Below are positions 26,684-36,201 of a DNA stretch of 64,000 nucleotides, piece by piece. Position 1 is the stretch's first letter. Every line of letters starts with the position of its first letter. The notes beneath the pieces were generated by a model. It was not told the DNA's origin, did no database searches, and worked only from the letters and a program-made list of their open reading frames with translations. Source of the stretch: Neochlamydia sp. S13 (GTDB taxonomy: Bacteria; Chlamydiota; Chlamydiia; Chlamydiales; Parachlamydiaceae); assembly GCF_000648235.2 (NCBI RefSeq), contig NZ_AP017977.1:1612001-1676000 (forward strand). Direction: 5' to 3'. The position numbers were made by a program, and so were the translations under genes.

Positions 26684-27490
26684 ATGTCTCTTACCGTTTC
26701 TTTTTCTTGCACTCGTATCCGTGCTAAATATGACGGAAAAAAGCTTACTTTAATCAAAAAAAATTCAAAATTGAACTGGAAAAAAAATCCCGTTTTGATG
26801 ACTGCCGAAGAAAAGAGAGCCATAAACTTTGAGCATATTATGGCAATCCTTCAAGGAGACTCTCTATTGCCTTCTGCCTTAGCAGGCTTAGATCCAAAAA
26901 AATTATCACCAGAAATTTTAGTACTCGACCGAATTTATAGAAATGCTATTAAGCATTATATAGAGACTTTAAAAGATTCCAGTGGATATGACGAAGAGAA
27001 CTTAAAAAAATTGAGGAGCCGACATCAATGGACCTGGATTAAAATAGCGGCTACCGGAGCATTTGTTTTAGGCAGCACGGGAGCACTGGGAGGAGCTTTG
27101 GCGGGAGGAGGTATAGGAGCAGTTCCCGCCGGAACAATAACGTTTCTTGGGGGCTTGTTAGGAAGTAGCTTGTCTGCACGAAAACTAGTGGACACTTTTA
27201 TTTTACGCGAAGGAAGTACACATCGATTAAAGTGGATTCAATCCATAGACCTAGCTGAAAAAAATAGGTTAGAAAATATGCAAGTACATTTAGAATTAAG
27301 TGCAGCACGCGTGTTAAAAGAGCTTCAGGAATTAGAAAAAGATGAAGAATGTTCGGTTGATTTATTTAGAACGCTACAGCAGCATTTTTTAGTTAACCAA
27401 GCTTTGTTTCCACAACAAGCTTTTATTATAGAAGGCGTAGATATAGCTACTTTTCTCCTTCAGTTAAAAGATAAATTTGCTTTCTCCTAA
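26684..27490 (+). CDS. Hypothetical membrane-associated protein with Gly/Ala-rich hairpin
   Basis: 268 aa, family not recognised. The centre (about residues 118-162) is a hydrophobic Gly/Ala-rich region, IKIAATGAFVLGSTGALGG then GGLLGSSLSA, long enough for two short membrane helices. Charged helices lie on both sides, and no cleavable signal is seen. Such Gly-rich bilobed hydrophobic hairpins occur in chlamydial inclusion-membrane proteins and in phage or toxin membrane inserts; neither is proven. AAGGAAAT lies ahead of the ATG. It is followed after 22 bases by the tandem gene array on the same strand, which suggests one transcript. Confidence 0.6.
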   Translation: MSLTVSFSCTRIRAKYDGKKLTLIKKNSKLNWKKNPVLMTAEEKRAINFEHIMAILQGDSLLPSALAGLDPKKLSPEILVLDRIYRNAIKHYIETLKDSSGYDEENLKKLRSRHQWTWIKIAATGAFVLGSTGALGGALAGGGIGAVPAGTITFLGGLLGSSLSARKLVDTFILREGSTHRLKWIQSIDLAEKNRLENMQVHLELSAARVLKELQELEKDEECSVDLFRTLQQHFLVNQALFPQQAFIIEGVDIATFLLQLKDKFAFS

Positions 27491-27512
27491 CTATACCAGA
27501 AGAGGAACTTAT

Positions 27513-27995
27513 ATGTTTACCCTTTTCCAAAATATATCTAATGATTTTAAAAGTTATTTTTCTAATTTATGAGTGAAGAGAGGAGATCTTCTTGCTCCAG
27601 AGGCAAAGATAAATGGTGAGAGGCTTACACCTACAAGTGAGGGTTTAAAACGAAAAGCTTTACTTTTAGATACCTTTATAAATGCAATACCTGAGCTTAA
27701 GCTAAATGCTTGGAATGTTATTACCACTCTAAACATCTTCTTGCAAAGAACAGTGGAGGAGGTAGGAGGATTGCTTTTAATCGGCAATAATCTTGCAGAT
27801 CAGTTAAATAACCTTGCAGTGAAGAAAATTGGCCTTGAATATGAATTAGAGCAAAGTATAGATTTCATTGCAACCTTTAAAGAAGTTCACGCCCTATTTG
27901 AAAAGCATGTGCTAGAAGCAGAAAAAGCTACAAAAGGAGCAGGAAACGTTTTTCCTCTTCTATTAACACAAGCTTTGGAAAATAAGGAAGATTAA
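27513..27995 (+). pseudogene. Tandem-array gene, copy 1 (diverged, in-frame stop and compensated frameshift)
   Basis: Begins at the ATG at 27513 (AAGAGGAAC ahead) and runs 19 codons to a TGA at 27570 in the same frame as the rest. Homologous copies have Trp-Trp (WWFEKEDP) around this point. The remainder (GTG 27573 to 27995, 140 aa) matches the C-terminal half of the other copies. A stretch between PELK and ADQLNN is read out of frame: one base is missing after CTTAA relative to the other copies and the frame is restored later. The last 50 residues (FKEVHALFEKHVLEAEKA...) are well conserved. The protein family is unknown. Confidence 0.65.
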
Positions 27996-28637
27996 ATGGC
28001 AATAACTTTAAGTGTTACTTCATCTTGTATACTTCCTATCAAAGCATGCTCACAAAAAACTGGGCATGCTTCTCAAGTATTCGCTAGAATTTGTAAAATA
28101 TGTTCTTATTTAGGCGCCCGCATAAAAAAAATTGCTCTTGAGATTTTTTATTATTTACAAGAATTTTATAAGGATCTTAAGGATGATCTTTCAATTTGGT
28201 GGTTTGAAAAAGAAGATCCTATCGATACCGAGGCAAGGATAGAATGTGAAAAGCTTAAACCCGAAATTGAAGAATTAAAGCAGAAAACTTATCTTTTAGA
28301 TACCTTTATAAATGAAAGGCCTGAGCTTAAAGCTAAATGCTTAGAATATTACCATAAATACAAACATCTTTTTATTAAAAATCAAAGAGGCTCTCCCAGA
28401 ACGAGGCTTGCTATTGATCTTGATCTTAATGATCCTGTGGACCAATTAAATATTTTAGGGGTAGAAAAACTTGACCTGGAGTATGAATTAGATCAACGTA
28501 TAGATTTTATTACAAGCTTTAAAGAAGTTTACGCCTTGTTTGAAAAGTATGTGCTAGAAGCAGAAAAAGCTGCAAAAGGTGCAGGAAATGTTTTTCCTTT
28601 TCTATTAACACAAGCTCTGGAAGATGAAGAAGATTAA
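27996..28637 (+). CDS. Tandem-array hypothetical protein, copy 2 (intact)
   Basis: 213 aa, one full 642-bp unit. Layout: a short Ser/Cys-containing N-terminus (VTSSCILPIKACSQK), an amphipathic or weakly hydrophobic helix (FARICKICSYLGARIKKIA), an acidic aromatic motif DLSIWWFEKEDPIDTEARIE, then a coiled-coil-like helical C-terminal half ending GAGNVFPFLLTQALEDEED. No recognised domain. The start codon follows the previous stop with no gap, and the ribosome site AAGGAAG is supplied by the last codons of the preceding copy. Probably expressed from one polycistronic message. A membrane-surface or effector role is possible but not shown. Confidence 0.75.
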   Translation: MAITLSVTSSCILPIKACSQKTGHASQVFARICKICSYLGARIKKIALEIFYYLQEFYKDLKDDLSIWWFEKEDPIDTEARIECEKLKPEIEELKQKTYLLDTFINERPELKAKCLEYYHKYKHLFIKNQRGSPRTRLAIDLDLNDPVDQLNILGVEKLDLEYELDQRIDFITSFKEVYALFEKYVLEAEKAAKGAGNVFPFLLTQALEDEED

Positions 28638-29279
28638 ATGGTAATATTGAGCCTCACTTTATCTTGTATGATTCCTAACAAAGCATGTGCAAAAAAAACT
28701 GCTGCGCATGCTTCTCAACTGTGCGTTAGAATTTGTAAAATATGTTCTTATTTAAGGGCTCGAATAAAAGAAATTGCTCTTGGTATTTTTCATTATCTTC
28801 AAGAGTTTTTTAAAGATCTTAAAGACGATCTTTCAATTTGGTGGTTTGAAAAAGAAGATCCTATCGATACAGAGGCAAGGATAGAATGTGAAAGGCTTAG
28901 ACCTGAGATTGAAGAATTAAAGCGGAAAACATTTCTCCTGGATACCTTTATAAACGAAAGGCCAGAGCTAAAAAATAAATGCTTAGAATATTACCATAAA
29001 TATGAACATTTTTTCATCAAGAATCAAAGGGGTTCTCCAAGAACAAGGCTTGCTATTGATATTGACCTTAATAATCCGGTGGATCAATTAAATATTCTAG
29101 AAGTAGAAAAAATTGATCTTGAGTATGAATTAGATCAACGCATAGATTTCATTACAAGCTTTAAAGAAGTTTACGCCTTGTTTGAAAAGTATGTGCTAGA
29201 AGCAGACAAAGCTGCAAAAGGCGCAGGAAATGTTTTTCCTCTTCTATTAACACAAGCTTTGGAAAATAAGGAAGATTGA
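28638..29279 (+). CDS. Tandem-array hypothetical protein, copy 3 (intact)
   Basis: 213 aa, again exactly 642 bp. Very similar to copy 2 over the central and C-terminal regions (DLSIWWFEKEDPIDTEARIE, NQRGSPRTRLAID, DFITSFKEVYALFEKYVLEA) and more different in the first 30 residues (VILSLTLSCMIPNKACAKK). It starts directly after the stop of copy 2. Identical spacing and unit length show that the array grew by tandem duplication, probably through unequal recombination. Confidence 0.75.
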   Translation: MVILSLTLSCMIPNKACAKKTAAHASQLCVRICKICSYLRARIKEIALGIFHYLQEFFKDLKDDLSIWWFEKEDPIDTEARIECERLRPEIEELKRKTFLLDTFINERPELKNKCLEYYHKYEHFFIKNQRGSPRTRLAIDIDLNNPVDQLNILEVEKIDLEYELDQRIDFITSFKEVYALFEKYVLEADKAAKGAGNVFPLLLTQALENKED

Positions 29280-29651
29280 ATGGCAATAACTTCAAGTGTT
29301 ACTTCATCTTGTATACTTCCTATCAAAACATGCCCACAAAAAACTGCGCATGCTTCTCAACTATTCGTTAGAATTTGTAAAATATGTTCTTATTTAGGGG
29401 CTCGAATAAAAGGAATTGCTCTTGGTATTTTTCATTATCTTCAAGAATTTTTTAAGGATCTTAAAGACGATCTTTCAATTTGGTGGTTTGAAAAAGAAGA
29501 TCCTATCGATACTGAGGCAAGGATAGAATGTGAAAAACTCAAACCTGAGATCGAAGAATTAAAGCGGAAAACTTATCTTCTAGATACCTTTATAAATGAA
29601 AGACCTGAGCTTAATATAGTGGCTCCGCTTTTTTGGACAAAATTTAAGTAA
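29280..29651 (+). CDS. Tandem-array gene, copy 4, 5' fragment (cut by IS3 element)
   Basis: Native sequence covers 29280-29614 (about 112 codons, to ...NERPEL); the last residues to 29651 come from the IS3 left end. Removing 29615-31005 joins codon AA|G in frame to 31006, giving ...PELKNKCLKYYHKY, as in copies 2 and 3. The product as it stands lacks the helical C-terminal half and is probably non-functional. Confidence 0.75.
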   Translation: MAITSSVTSSCILPIKTCPQKTAHASQLFVRICKICSYLGARIKGIALGIFHYLQEFFKDLKDDLSIWWFEKEDPIDTEARIECEKLKPEIEELKRKTYLLDTFINERPELNIVAPLFWTKFK

Positions 29652-29702
29652 AAAACTTTCCCTCAGTTTAAAATAAAAACTTAATATTAAAGAGGAAAAG
29701 CT

Positions 29703-29981
29703 ATGTCCACAAAAAGAAAAAGACACTCGTCGGAGTTCAAAGCAAAAGTTGCATTAGAAGCATTTAAAGGGTTCAAAACCATTAATGAGCTTGCTACAGA
29801 ATATTCGGTACATCCAACTCAAATTTCTCAATGGAAAAAGCATCTCATAGAAGCTTTACCAGTACTTTTTAGCAGTATGGATAAAGTTAGTAAGACAGAT
29901 CAAAAGTTGGTTGACAACCTTTATCAACAGATCGGTCGTTTAAAGGTTGAGTTAGATTGGCTTAAAAAAAAACTATACTGA
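29703..29981 (+). CDS. IS3-family transposase OrfA
   Basis: 92 aa. Helix-turn-helix protein starting KRKRHSSEFKAKVALEAFKG and containing ATEYSVHPTQISQWKKHL, the usual IS3 OrfA layout, followed by a leucine-zipper-like helix (LVDNLYQQIGRLKVELDWL). The A9 run at its end (29964-29972) is a -1 slippage site that would fuse it to OrfB as OrfAB. Confidence 0.93.
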   Translation: MSTKRKRHSSEFKAKVALEAFKGFKTINELATEYSVHPTQISQWKKHLIEALPVLFSSMDKVSKTDQKLVDNLYQQIGRLKVELDWLKKKLY

Positions 29982-30814
29982 CAAGGCTTGAAAAGCGCTC
30001 TCTAGTTGACCGTCAATCAAAAGAGATTTCAGTAGAAAGACAATGCGTACTTCTTGGGATAGAACGATCTACCTATTATTACCATCCAAGAGAAAAAAGT
30101 GAGTTCAACCTTAAAATAATGCGCTTGATAGATGAAGAATATACCAGGCATCCTTTTTATGGATCTAGAAAGATGACTATTTGTTTGCATAATCAGGGTT
30201 TAAAAGTAGGTAGAAGGCGGATTAGTGGGCTTATGAGATTAATGGGTATTGAAGCCATCTATCAAAAACCGAACTTAAGTAAACCTAATGCTGAGCATCA
30301 TATATACCCCTATTTATTGAGAGGCTTGCAGATAAATAAGTGTAATCAAGTATGGAGTACGGACATAACGTACATACCAATGAAGAAGGGATTTTTATAT
30401 TTAACAGCGGTGATGGATTGGTACAGTAGATATGTTCTTTCTTGGCGCCTTTCAAATACGCTAGATGTTGATTTTTGTATTGAAGCTGTAAAAGAAGCAT
30501 TTTTAAAAGGTATTCCAGAAATTTTTAATACAGATCAAGGATCACAATTTACAAGCAACAGGTTTGTAGATTTTGTTAGAGAAAAAAATATTGCTTTTAG
30601 CATGGATGGAAAAGGAAGAGCAACAGATAATATATTTGTAGAGCGTTTATGGAGGTCAGTCAAGTATGAAGATGTATATCTGAAAGATTATCAAAACGGA
30701 CTTGAGGTTTATCAAGGACTTACCAGATATTTTGAGTTTTATAATAAAAACCGTCCACATCAGTCTTTAGAATACAAGACCCCAGCGGAGGCATATGGTA
30801 TAATAATTTATTAG
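29966..30814 (+). CDS. IS3-family transposase OrfB (DDE integrase domain)
   Basis: The frame is open from 29966, directly at the A9 slippery run, to 30814; the first internal methionine is at 30119. Contains the HTH_21-like segment RHPFYGSRKMTICLHNQGLK and an rve integrase core with the DDE triad: D in WSTDITYIPMKKGFL, D in FNTDQGSQFTSN, and E in DNIFVERLWRSVKYEDV. The end RPHQSLEYKTPAEAYG is typical. No interior stop, so the element may be active. Confidence 0.92.
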   Translation, partial: KKTILTRLEKRSLVDRQSKEISVERQCVLLGIERSTYYYHPREKSEFNLKIMRLIDEEYTRHPFYGSRKMTICLHNQGLKVGRRRISGLMRLMGIEAIYQKPNLSKPNAEHHIYPYLLRGLQINKCNQVWSTDITYIPMKKGFLYLTAVMDWYSRYVLSWRLSNTLDVDFCIEAVKEAFLKGIPEIFNTDQGSQFTSNRFVDFVREKNIAFSMDGKGRATDNIFVERLWRSVKYEDVYLKDYQNGLEVYQGLTRYFEFYNKNRPHQSLEYKTPAEAYGIIIY

Positions 30815-31005
30815 GTGAAAATGAAAAAAGTAAGATAAAATAATAGGAGCAAAACCAACATGGTCATTGAAACTCCAAGCTACGTAAAATTTGAATTAAA
30901 TTGTGGAAGAAGATGATTAATGTTGTATCGAACAAACCTTAAAAAGGTAAAGTTTCTTACTTAATTTTGCAAAAAACTGTCTAAACAACCGAAGCCACCA
31001 CATAA

Positions 31006-31300
31006 GAATAAATGCCTAAAATATTATCACAAATATACACATCTTCTTATCAAGAATATTAGAGGATGTGGGAGAACTGATTTTGATCTTGATAATCCTG
31101 TGGATCAGTTAAATATTCTCGCAGTAGAGAAACTTGACCTTGAATTTGAATTAAATCAACGCATAAATTTTATTACAAGGTTTAAAGAAGTTTACGCCCT
31201 ATTTGAAAAGCATGTGCTAGAGGCAGACAAAGCTGCAAAAGGCGCAGGAAATGTTTTTCCTCTTCTATTAACACAAGCTTTGGAAAATAAGGAAGATTGA
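31006..31300 (+). pseudogene. Tandem-array gene, copy 4, 3' fragment
   Basis: Begins immediately after the IS3 right target duplication and continues copy 4 in frame (KNKCLKYYHKYTHLLIKN to the array-typical tail GAGNVFPLLLTQALENKED). It has about four codons fewer than copies 2 and 3 in the NQRGSPRTRLAID region. There is no start codon until 31100. With the 5' part it would give a protein of about 209 aa. Confidence 0.75.
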
Positions 31301-31459
31301 ATGGCAATAACTTCAAGTGTTACTTCATCTTGTATACTTCCTATCAAAACATGCCCACAAAAAACTGGGCATGCTTCCCGAGTATTCGCTAGAATTTGTA
31401 AAATATGTTCTTATTTAGGCGCCCGAATAAGAAAAATTGCTCTTGAGACTTTTCTTTAG
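31301..31459 (+). pseudogene. Tandem-array gene, copy 5, 5' remnant fused to SecA-like sequence
   Basis: 52 codons matching the N-terminus of copies 2-4 (MAITSSVTSSCILPIKTCPQ, then ARICKICSYLGARIRKIALE). Similarity stops at about 31450 and the frame ends at TAG 31457-31459. Downstream sequence belongs to an unrelated SecA-like gene, so a deletion or recombination joined the two. Confidence 0.7.
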
Positions 31460-34319
31460 AAAAAAATCAAGTAGAGATAGAAACCTACAAATCCTTTTTT
31501 TCTAAGGTAAAAAAGGATTCTAAGCTTAATGAGATCTCTAAAGTTGCTCTCATTAAAATTACTATCCTTGCATCCCGCAGAAAAGATTCTTGGGGAGAAA
31601 AAGAGCTTTGTCTAGCAGAGCTAGAAGAGATACTTGCAGAAGCCCAACATATTTATAAAAAATGGGGAGAAGAAACGCTGCAGATTTTTTACGAGGCTAC
31701 GCGTGTACACTTTTCCATTAGGCTAGAGCATATTATACATATTTTCAAGCTTATGCATATTTTGGCGGAAGATCTACTGACAGCCGAACATGCTTTTGAA
31801 TTATTAGATTGTTACTCCAACTGCCAGCTAAGCCCTGATCAGTTCTTAGAAAAGCTAGAGCAGCTTGCACCTACTACCCATACGAATGCATCTATTCTAG
31901 AAAAAGATATAAAAAATGTGCTTGAAAGATTTAAAAAAGATGATGGCCATGTTCACTTCTGCCTTCCTGACGTGCATTTAAAAACTATTACTAAGCAGTT
32001 CTCCTTAATACAAGGTTTGTGCCACAAGTGGAAACATTTGCAGTTGGAAGAATTAATTAGTTTGGCACATAAAATCCGTCTTCACCTTCAGCCAAACTAT
32101 AGCGATATTTTAAAGATTATGGCTATCGGTCACTTAGCTTTAAAGATAAAATTTCAAATAGAGCTTCATAGCATTCAAACCTTGACCGTACTAGGTTTAT
32201 TAGCGCATAAGACAAGTTGCATAGCTCAAGTCAAGACAGGCGAAGGTAAGTCCTTGATTGTGACCTTGCTTGCTTTTGTATTAGCTATGCAGAATAAAAG
32301 CGTTCACGTTATCTCTTCTTCAAAAAACCTAGCCATGCGTGACCAGCTACAAGCAGCCAAATTTTTTAACATTTTTGCAATTAGTTCCTCGCATATCTGC
32401 AAAAATGAGCCAGAAGCTAATTCCTTCAAAGCAAATATACTATATGGAACTGCCACTGATTTTGAGTTTGCTGTGATGCGCGAAATGCTTTATTTTAAGC
32501 CAATCTTTCCTCAACATTCCGAACCTAACCTTTTTAAACGTTTTAATTATGCAATCATTGATGAACTAGATAATTTAACGATCGATACAGCAACTAATAG
32601 TGCACGATTAGGACATGCTGCTGAAATACATTTTAGTTGGGTATACAAGCCCATATTTGCATTTGTAAAAGCAAACTATACTAAAGGTCTTTTTAAGGAT
32701 GAATCCCTCCAACAACTTAAAGAATTTTTAAAAGAATATTCAAATGGAAAATTTAGTTCTCAAGTTCATCAATTAGCCAATAGACAATTAAAAAATTGGC
32801 TCAAATCCGCTTTTAAAGCCCTTTTCGTTTTGCAGGAAAATATAGATTATGTGGTTGATGCTAAAAGCGGCGAAGATAAAAAAAAGATTTTAATCGTCGA
32901 TGCAGTTAATACAGGGCGCATACACAAGCATTCTCGTTGGAGCCATGGCCTACATGAATTTGTGGAAATTAAACATTCTATTTCCCCGGCAAAGGAAACC
33001 ATAACTCCTATTTCTTTATCCCACCCTGCATTTTACGAAATGTATAATTGCTTGTATGGGCTTACTGGCACGCTTGGATCGCAAATAGAAAGAGAAACAT
33101 TAAGAAAAATTTATCAGGTAGAAACCTTTGATGTTCCTACACAAAAGCCAGTGCTAAGGAAAGATTTTCCTCTAGTTGCTGTAAATACCAACGAACTTCA
33201 TCTGCAAACCATTATTGAGAAAATTCAACAATTTAAACAAACAAAACGCCCTCTTTTAGTCTTATGCCCTACTATTCATGCCTCCGAAGTGCTTGGAGAA
33301 ATGTTAGCCAAAAATAACATTTCCCATCGGATGCTTAATGAAATACAAGCTGAAAAAGAAGAGGATATTTTAGCCGTGGCTGGCCTACCAGGTGCCCTTA
33401 CCATTGCTACTAATAATGCAGGCAGAGGCACGGATATTAGACTAGATCCCGAAAGCCTCGAAAGAGGAGGCCTGCATGTGATATTAACATTTTACCCTAA
33501 CTCTGACCGAGTGGAATATCAAGCACGCGGAAGAGCGGGCCGCCAAGGCCAACAGGGGTCATCAGAAATCTTCATTTCTTTAGAAAACCTCCCCCATTTG
33601 GTGAAGTATATGCAGGAAATAGAAGTCCGGCGGGATGAATTCATTGAGCATTACCTTCACTATCAACGAATGAGAGAAGCAAATTTTCTAAAGCATCAGC
33701 AAATCTTTCAAGCTGAGATTGAACGCTATTGCTATACCTTAGTACAAAAATTTTTTACTTTTCTCCACACGTTTAATGCTCTTTGTAATAATGAACGAAT
33801 TTTAGAAAAATGGGCCGATACTTTAAAAATCAAAAAATAAGTAAAAACCATCTCCCCGATTTTCATACGTTAAGCCCTACCGATCAGCTGATAGTAAAAG
33901 ATATATTAAAACTGCTTCAAGTAGGTCACGCAGAACAAGGACAGTGGAATAACCTTCTTAAACAAATAGGGGCCCATATCCAAGCTCAAATCCTTCATAC
34001 ATGGTCAGTAAAAGTTTATAGAAAGTTTTCAGAAATGTCGAATCAATTAAAGATCCAAGAGATGATTAGCGCTCAAGAGGAAGTGGATTGGCTTATGAAG
34101 ATAGAAAAAGAAGATAAAAATGAAGAAGTTTTCAATACTCTTAATAAGCAGATTTCCTGCATTAGAAATGACAAACTTGCTTTGTTAAAAGAGAAAATTA
34201 AAGAGTTGTTTGAACATCATATGGCTTTATGGAAAAAATATCAGGACCCTTCAGGCTCGTTTTTTATCGAATACATTCGCGAAATGGCCCAAGTTAGTTT
34301 AAAAAATATAGCCCCTTGA
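31447..34319 (+). pseudogene. SecA-like ATPase gene, 5'-truncated and frameshifted
   Basis: Frame 1 is open from 31447 (no start codon at the junction; the first ATG is at 31735, a GTG/ATG-started ORF is possible at 31753) to 33840. It then shifts at an A6 run (about 33832-33837) to the frame ending at 34319. SecA motor features: Walker A QVKTGEGKSLIV (near 32230), DELD in place of the usual DEVD (near 32560), GLTGTLGSQIERE (near 33060), ATNNAGRGTDIRL (near 33410) and QARGRAGRQGQQGSSEIFIS (near 33520). Adding one A at the homopolymer restores ...KIKKISKNHLPDFHT. This is not the housekeeping secA: the preprotein-crosslinking and zinc-binding regions are not evident. It is probably a decayed member of a SecA-like effector or accessory family. 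Confidence 0.75.
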
Positions 34320-34593
34320 AAAGTAATTTAATAAGTGTCTGTTCAATTCTACTGCATGAAAAAAACAATAAAGAAACTGGAGGTAAAGGTGTTCTGGAGG
34401 CATCCTATACGGCCTGAGGTTTTCATATTTTTGATTAAAAGATCAACTTGATTAACGGGCAATTAAGCTAAGGTCAGCAAGCGTGCCATCACTTGTTAAA
34501 TTTTTTACAAAAGAAAAAAATTCGTTAAGTTGCTAATAATAAAAATAAAAATGATATCATAAAATAAAAACCTTCCTATAAAAGGAGCGCTTT

Positions 34594-35133
34594 ATGGGTA
34601 TAATAGCTAACAGCCTTCATTTTTCTGGATCTCATGGCTATCATGGTGACGAGGGACATATAATAAAAGTAGAGGAAAAAACACCCCCCTCTGAGATTGA
34701 TAAGGAAGCTTCAAGTTGGTGCAAACTTATCTTCGAAAACGGAGATCGAGAAGCAAGAAAATTGGTAAAGGCTCACTACTCTAATCCCGAGAAAGCTTTA
34801 AAAGATCTAGAAAAGATTAAAGCGCTAAAAATTTGTGGTAAGGATTTGGAAGCTATACCACAAGGACTATCTTTACTTAAAAATTTGACCATCTTAAATT
34901 TATGCTCTAACAAGTTAAAAACTTTTCCAGAAGGAAAAGAAATTAAAAAACTTACCAAGCTCCGCAGCCTAATTTTAAATGGAAACCCTATCGAAAGTCT
35001 ACCAGACTATGTTATTAATCAAGAGATGAATAATCTTAGAAGTATCTCTCTTTATAGGACAAAAATTAAAGAAATCCCCTATAGTTGCAAAAATATTATC
35101 GAAAGCTATCCTGCCACCGTAACATTTACTTGA
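34594..35133 (+). CDS. Short leucine-rich-repeat protein
   Basis: 179 aa. A charged N-terminal 70 residues is followed by three to four LRR units of the bacterial/plant-like type: ALKICGKDLEAIPQGLSLL, LTILNLCSNKLKTFPEG, LRSLILNGNPIESLPDY and LRSISLYRTKIKEIPY. A good ribosome site (AAAGGAG) precedes the ATG. No signal peptide. LRR proteins in chlamydial symbionts are usually considered secreted host-interaction proteins; that is inference here. It is shorter than the LRR protein at 56651 and has no U-box. A hairpin follows the stop. Confidence 0.8.
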   Translation: MGIIANSLHFSGSHGYHGDEGHIIKVEEKTPPSEIDKEASSWCKLIFENGDREARKLVKAHYSNPEKALKDLEKIKALKICGKDLEAIPQGLSLLKNLTILNLCSNKLKTFPEGKEIKKLTKLRSLILNGNPIESLPDYVINQEMNNLRSISLYRTKIKEIPYSCKNIIESYPATVTFT

Positions 35134-35140
35134 CCAAGTA

Positions 35141-35176
35141 AGCCCTTAATAAAGCATAAAAAAACGATTAAGGGCT
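35141..35176 (+). terminator. Terminator-like hairpin after the LRR gene
   Basis: Perfect 10-bp stem AGCCCTTAAT / ATTAAGGGCT with a 16-base A-rich loop, eight bases past the stop. No T run follows. Confidence 0.5.
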
Positions 35177-35654
35177 ATAAATCATATTAAAGGAGTTTTA
35201 GCTTTTTCAAGGTAGGGGTAAAATTGTTTTTATTTGGCTGCTAAAAATTGGTAGACAGCTCTCTTGGTCCCCCACCAGTTGATCTTCTATATTTTGAAAG
35301 GAGTTCTTTCATTCCTCTCTCCTTGGCTTTCAGATTGTTGTTTATACAAAAAAATTTCTTTTATGCTGGTTTGCTATAACTCAACTCTAATGTTCTTTTC
35401 TTAGGCTTTATCTTTAAAGCTACCTTGCTTATACCTTTCTAATGGGCTTAACAGATTGATCTAGCCAAGGTTTGGCCGTTTTACTATCTCATTCTTTATA
35501 GCCTATAGATTACCATAGCAAAAATCTTCTAAATAATGGCCTTTAAGCTTACATGAACTTTAATCCATTTCCTTAACTTTAGATGTCTCATAAAATTTTA
35601 CATTGTTTTGGCAGTAAGCCTTTAGTAACGTGAGTTTCAAGTTTTTTAGGCATA
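35177..35654. other. Intergenic region without a recognised gene
   Basis: Stops in all frames and no recognised motif. It may be eroded coding sequence upstream of the decayed gene that follows. Confidence 0.4.
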
Positions 35655-36201
35655 ATGAAAAAGCATGCTCCTTTGCTACTAAGCTTTTGTGCGGTTTTCT
35701 CGCCAAAAAGAGGAGAGGGAAGAGGGACCTTAAAACTGTTATTAGCAGAAATAGAAAAATATTTTCCTTTTCCCTCTATTTTACCTTCCTGATCTTCTAA
35801 TTACGCTGCTAAATTGGAAGATATTGAGGAAAAATATGCCATAATAAATGAAGTACTAGAAACAGACGTCTCCACCTCTTTAGAAATTTCTAATTGTACC
35901 CTCCTATTCTTAATAAGTTGATAAGATTCATGCTTGAACATTTTCATGAGTTAAGCAAATGGAAAGAAAATCCTGTGCCTTTGGCTTGCTATGCTCAAGC
36001 TCTAAATAAAATCTTTAAGAAATTGGAAAAAATTTATAGCTTATCACATAAAGAGGGAGCTTTATATTCCCTACCTCCCCAGCAGAAATTTCAAGAAGCT
36101 CAGCAGGTATTTAGCTTAATCTTTGAGAAAAAGAATATTTGATGGTCTTAATGGATATAAAACGAGATATCTATGAAGCCTTGGAAAAGATAAAATTGTT
36201 T

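Larger units (their letters stand above)
29615..31002 (+). mobile_element. IS3-family insertion sequence
   Basis: Imperfect terminal inverted repeats (left TATAGTGGCTCCGCTTTTTT, right read inward TGTGGTGGCTTCGGTTGTTT), bounded by the 3-bp direct repeat TAA (29612-29614 and 31003-31005). 1388 bp. Inserted in copy 4 of the tandem array in the same orientation. Confidence 0.92.

Noticed and set aside
33810-34319. Independent 169-aa gene
   Set aside because: It overlaps the end of the SecA-like frame, and one base at the A6 run joins the two, so it is the displaced C-terminus.
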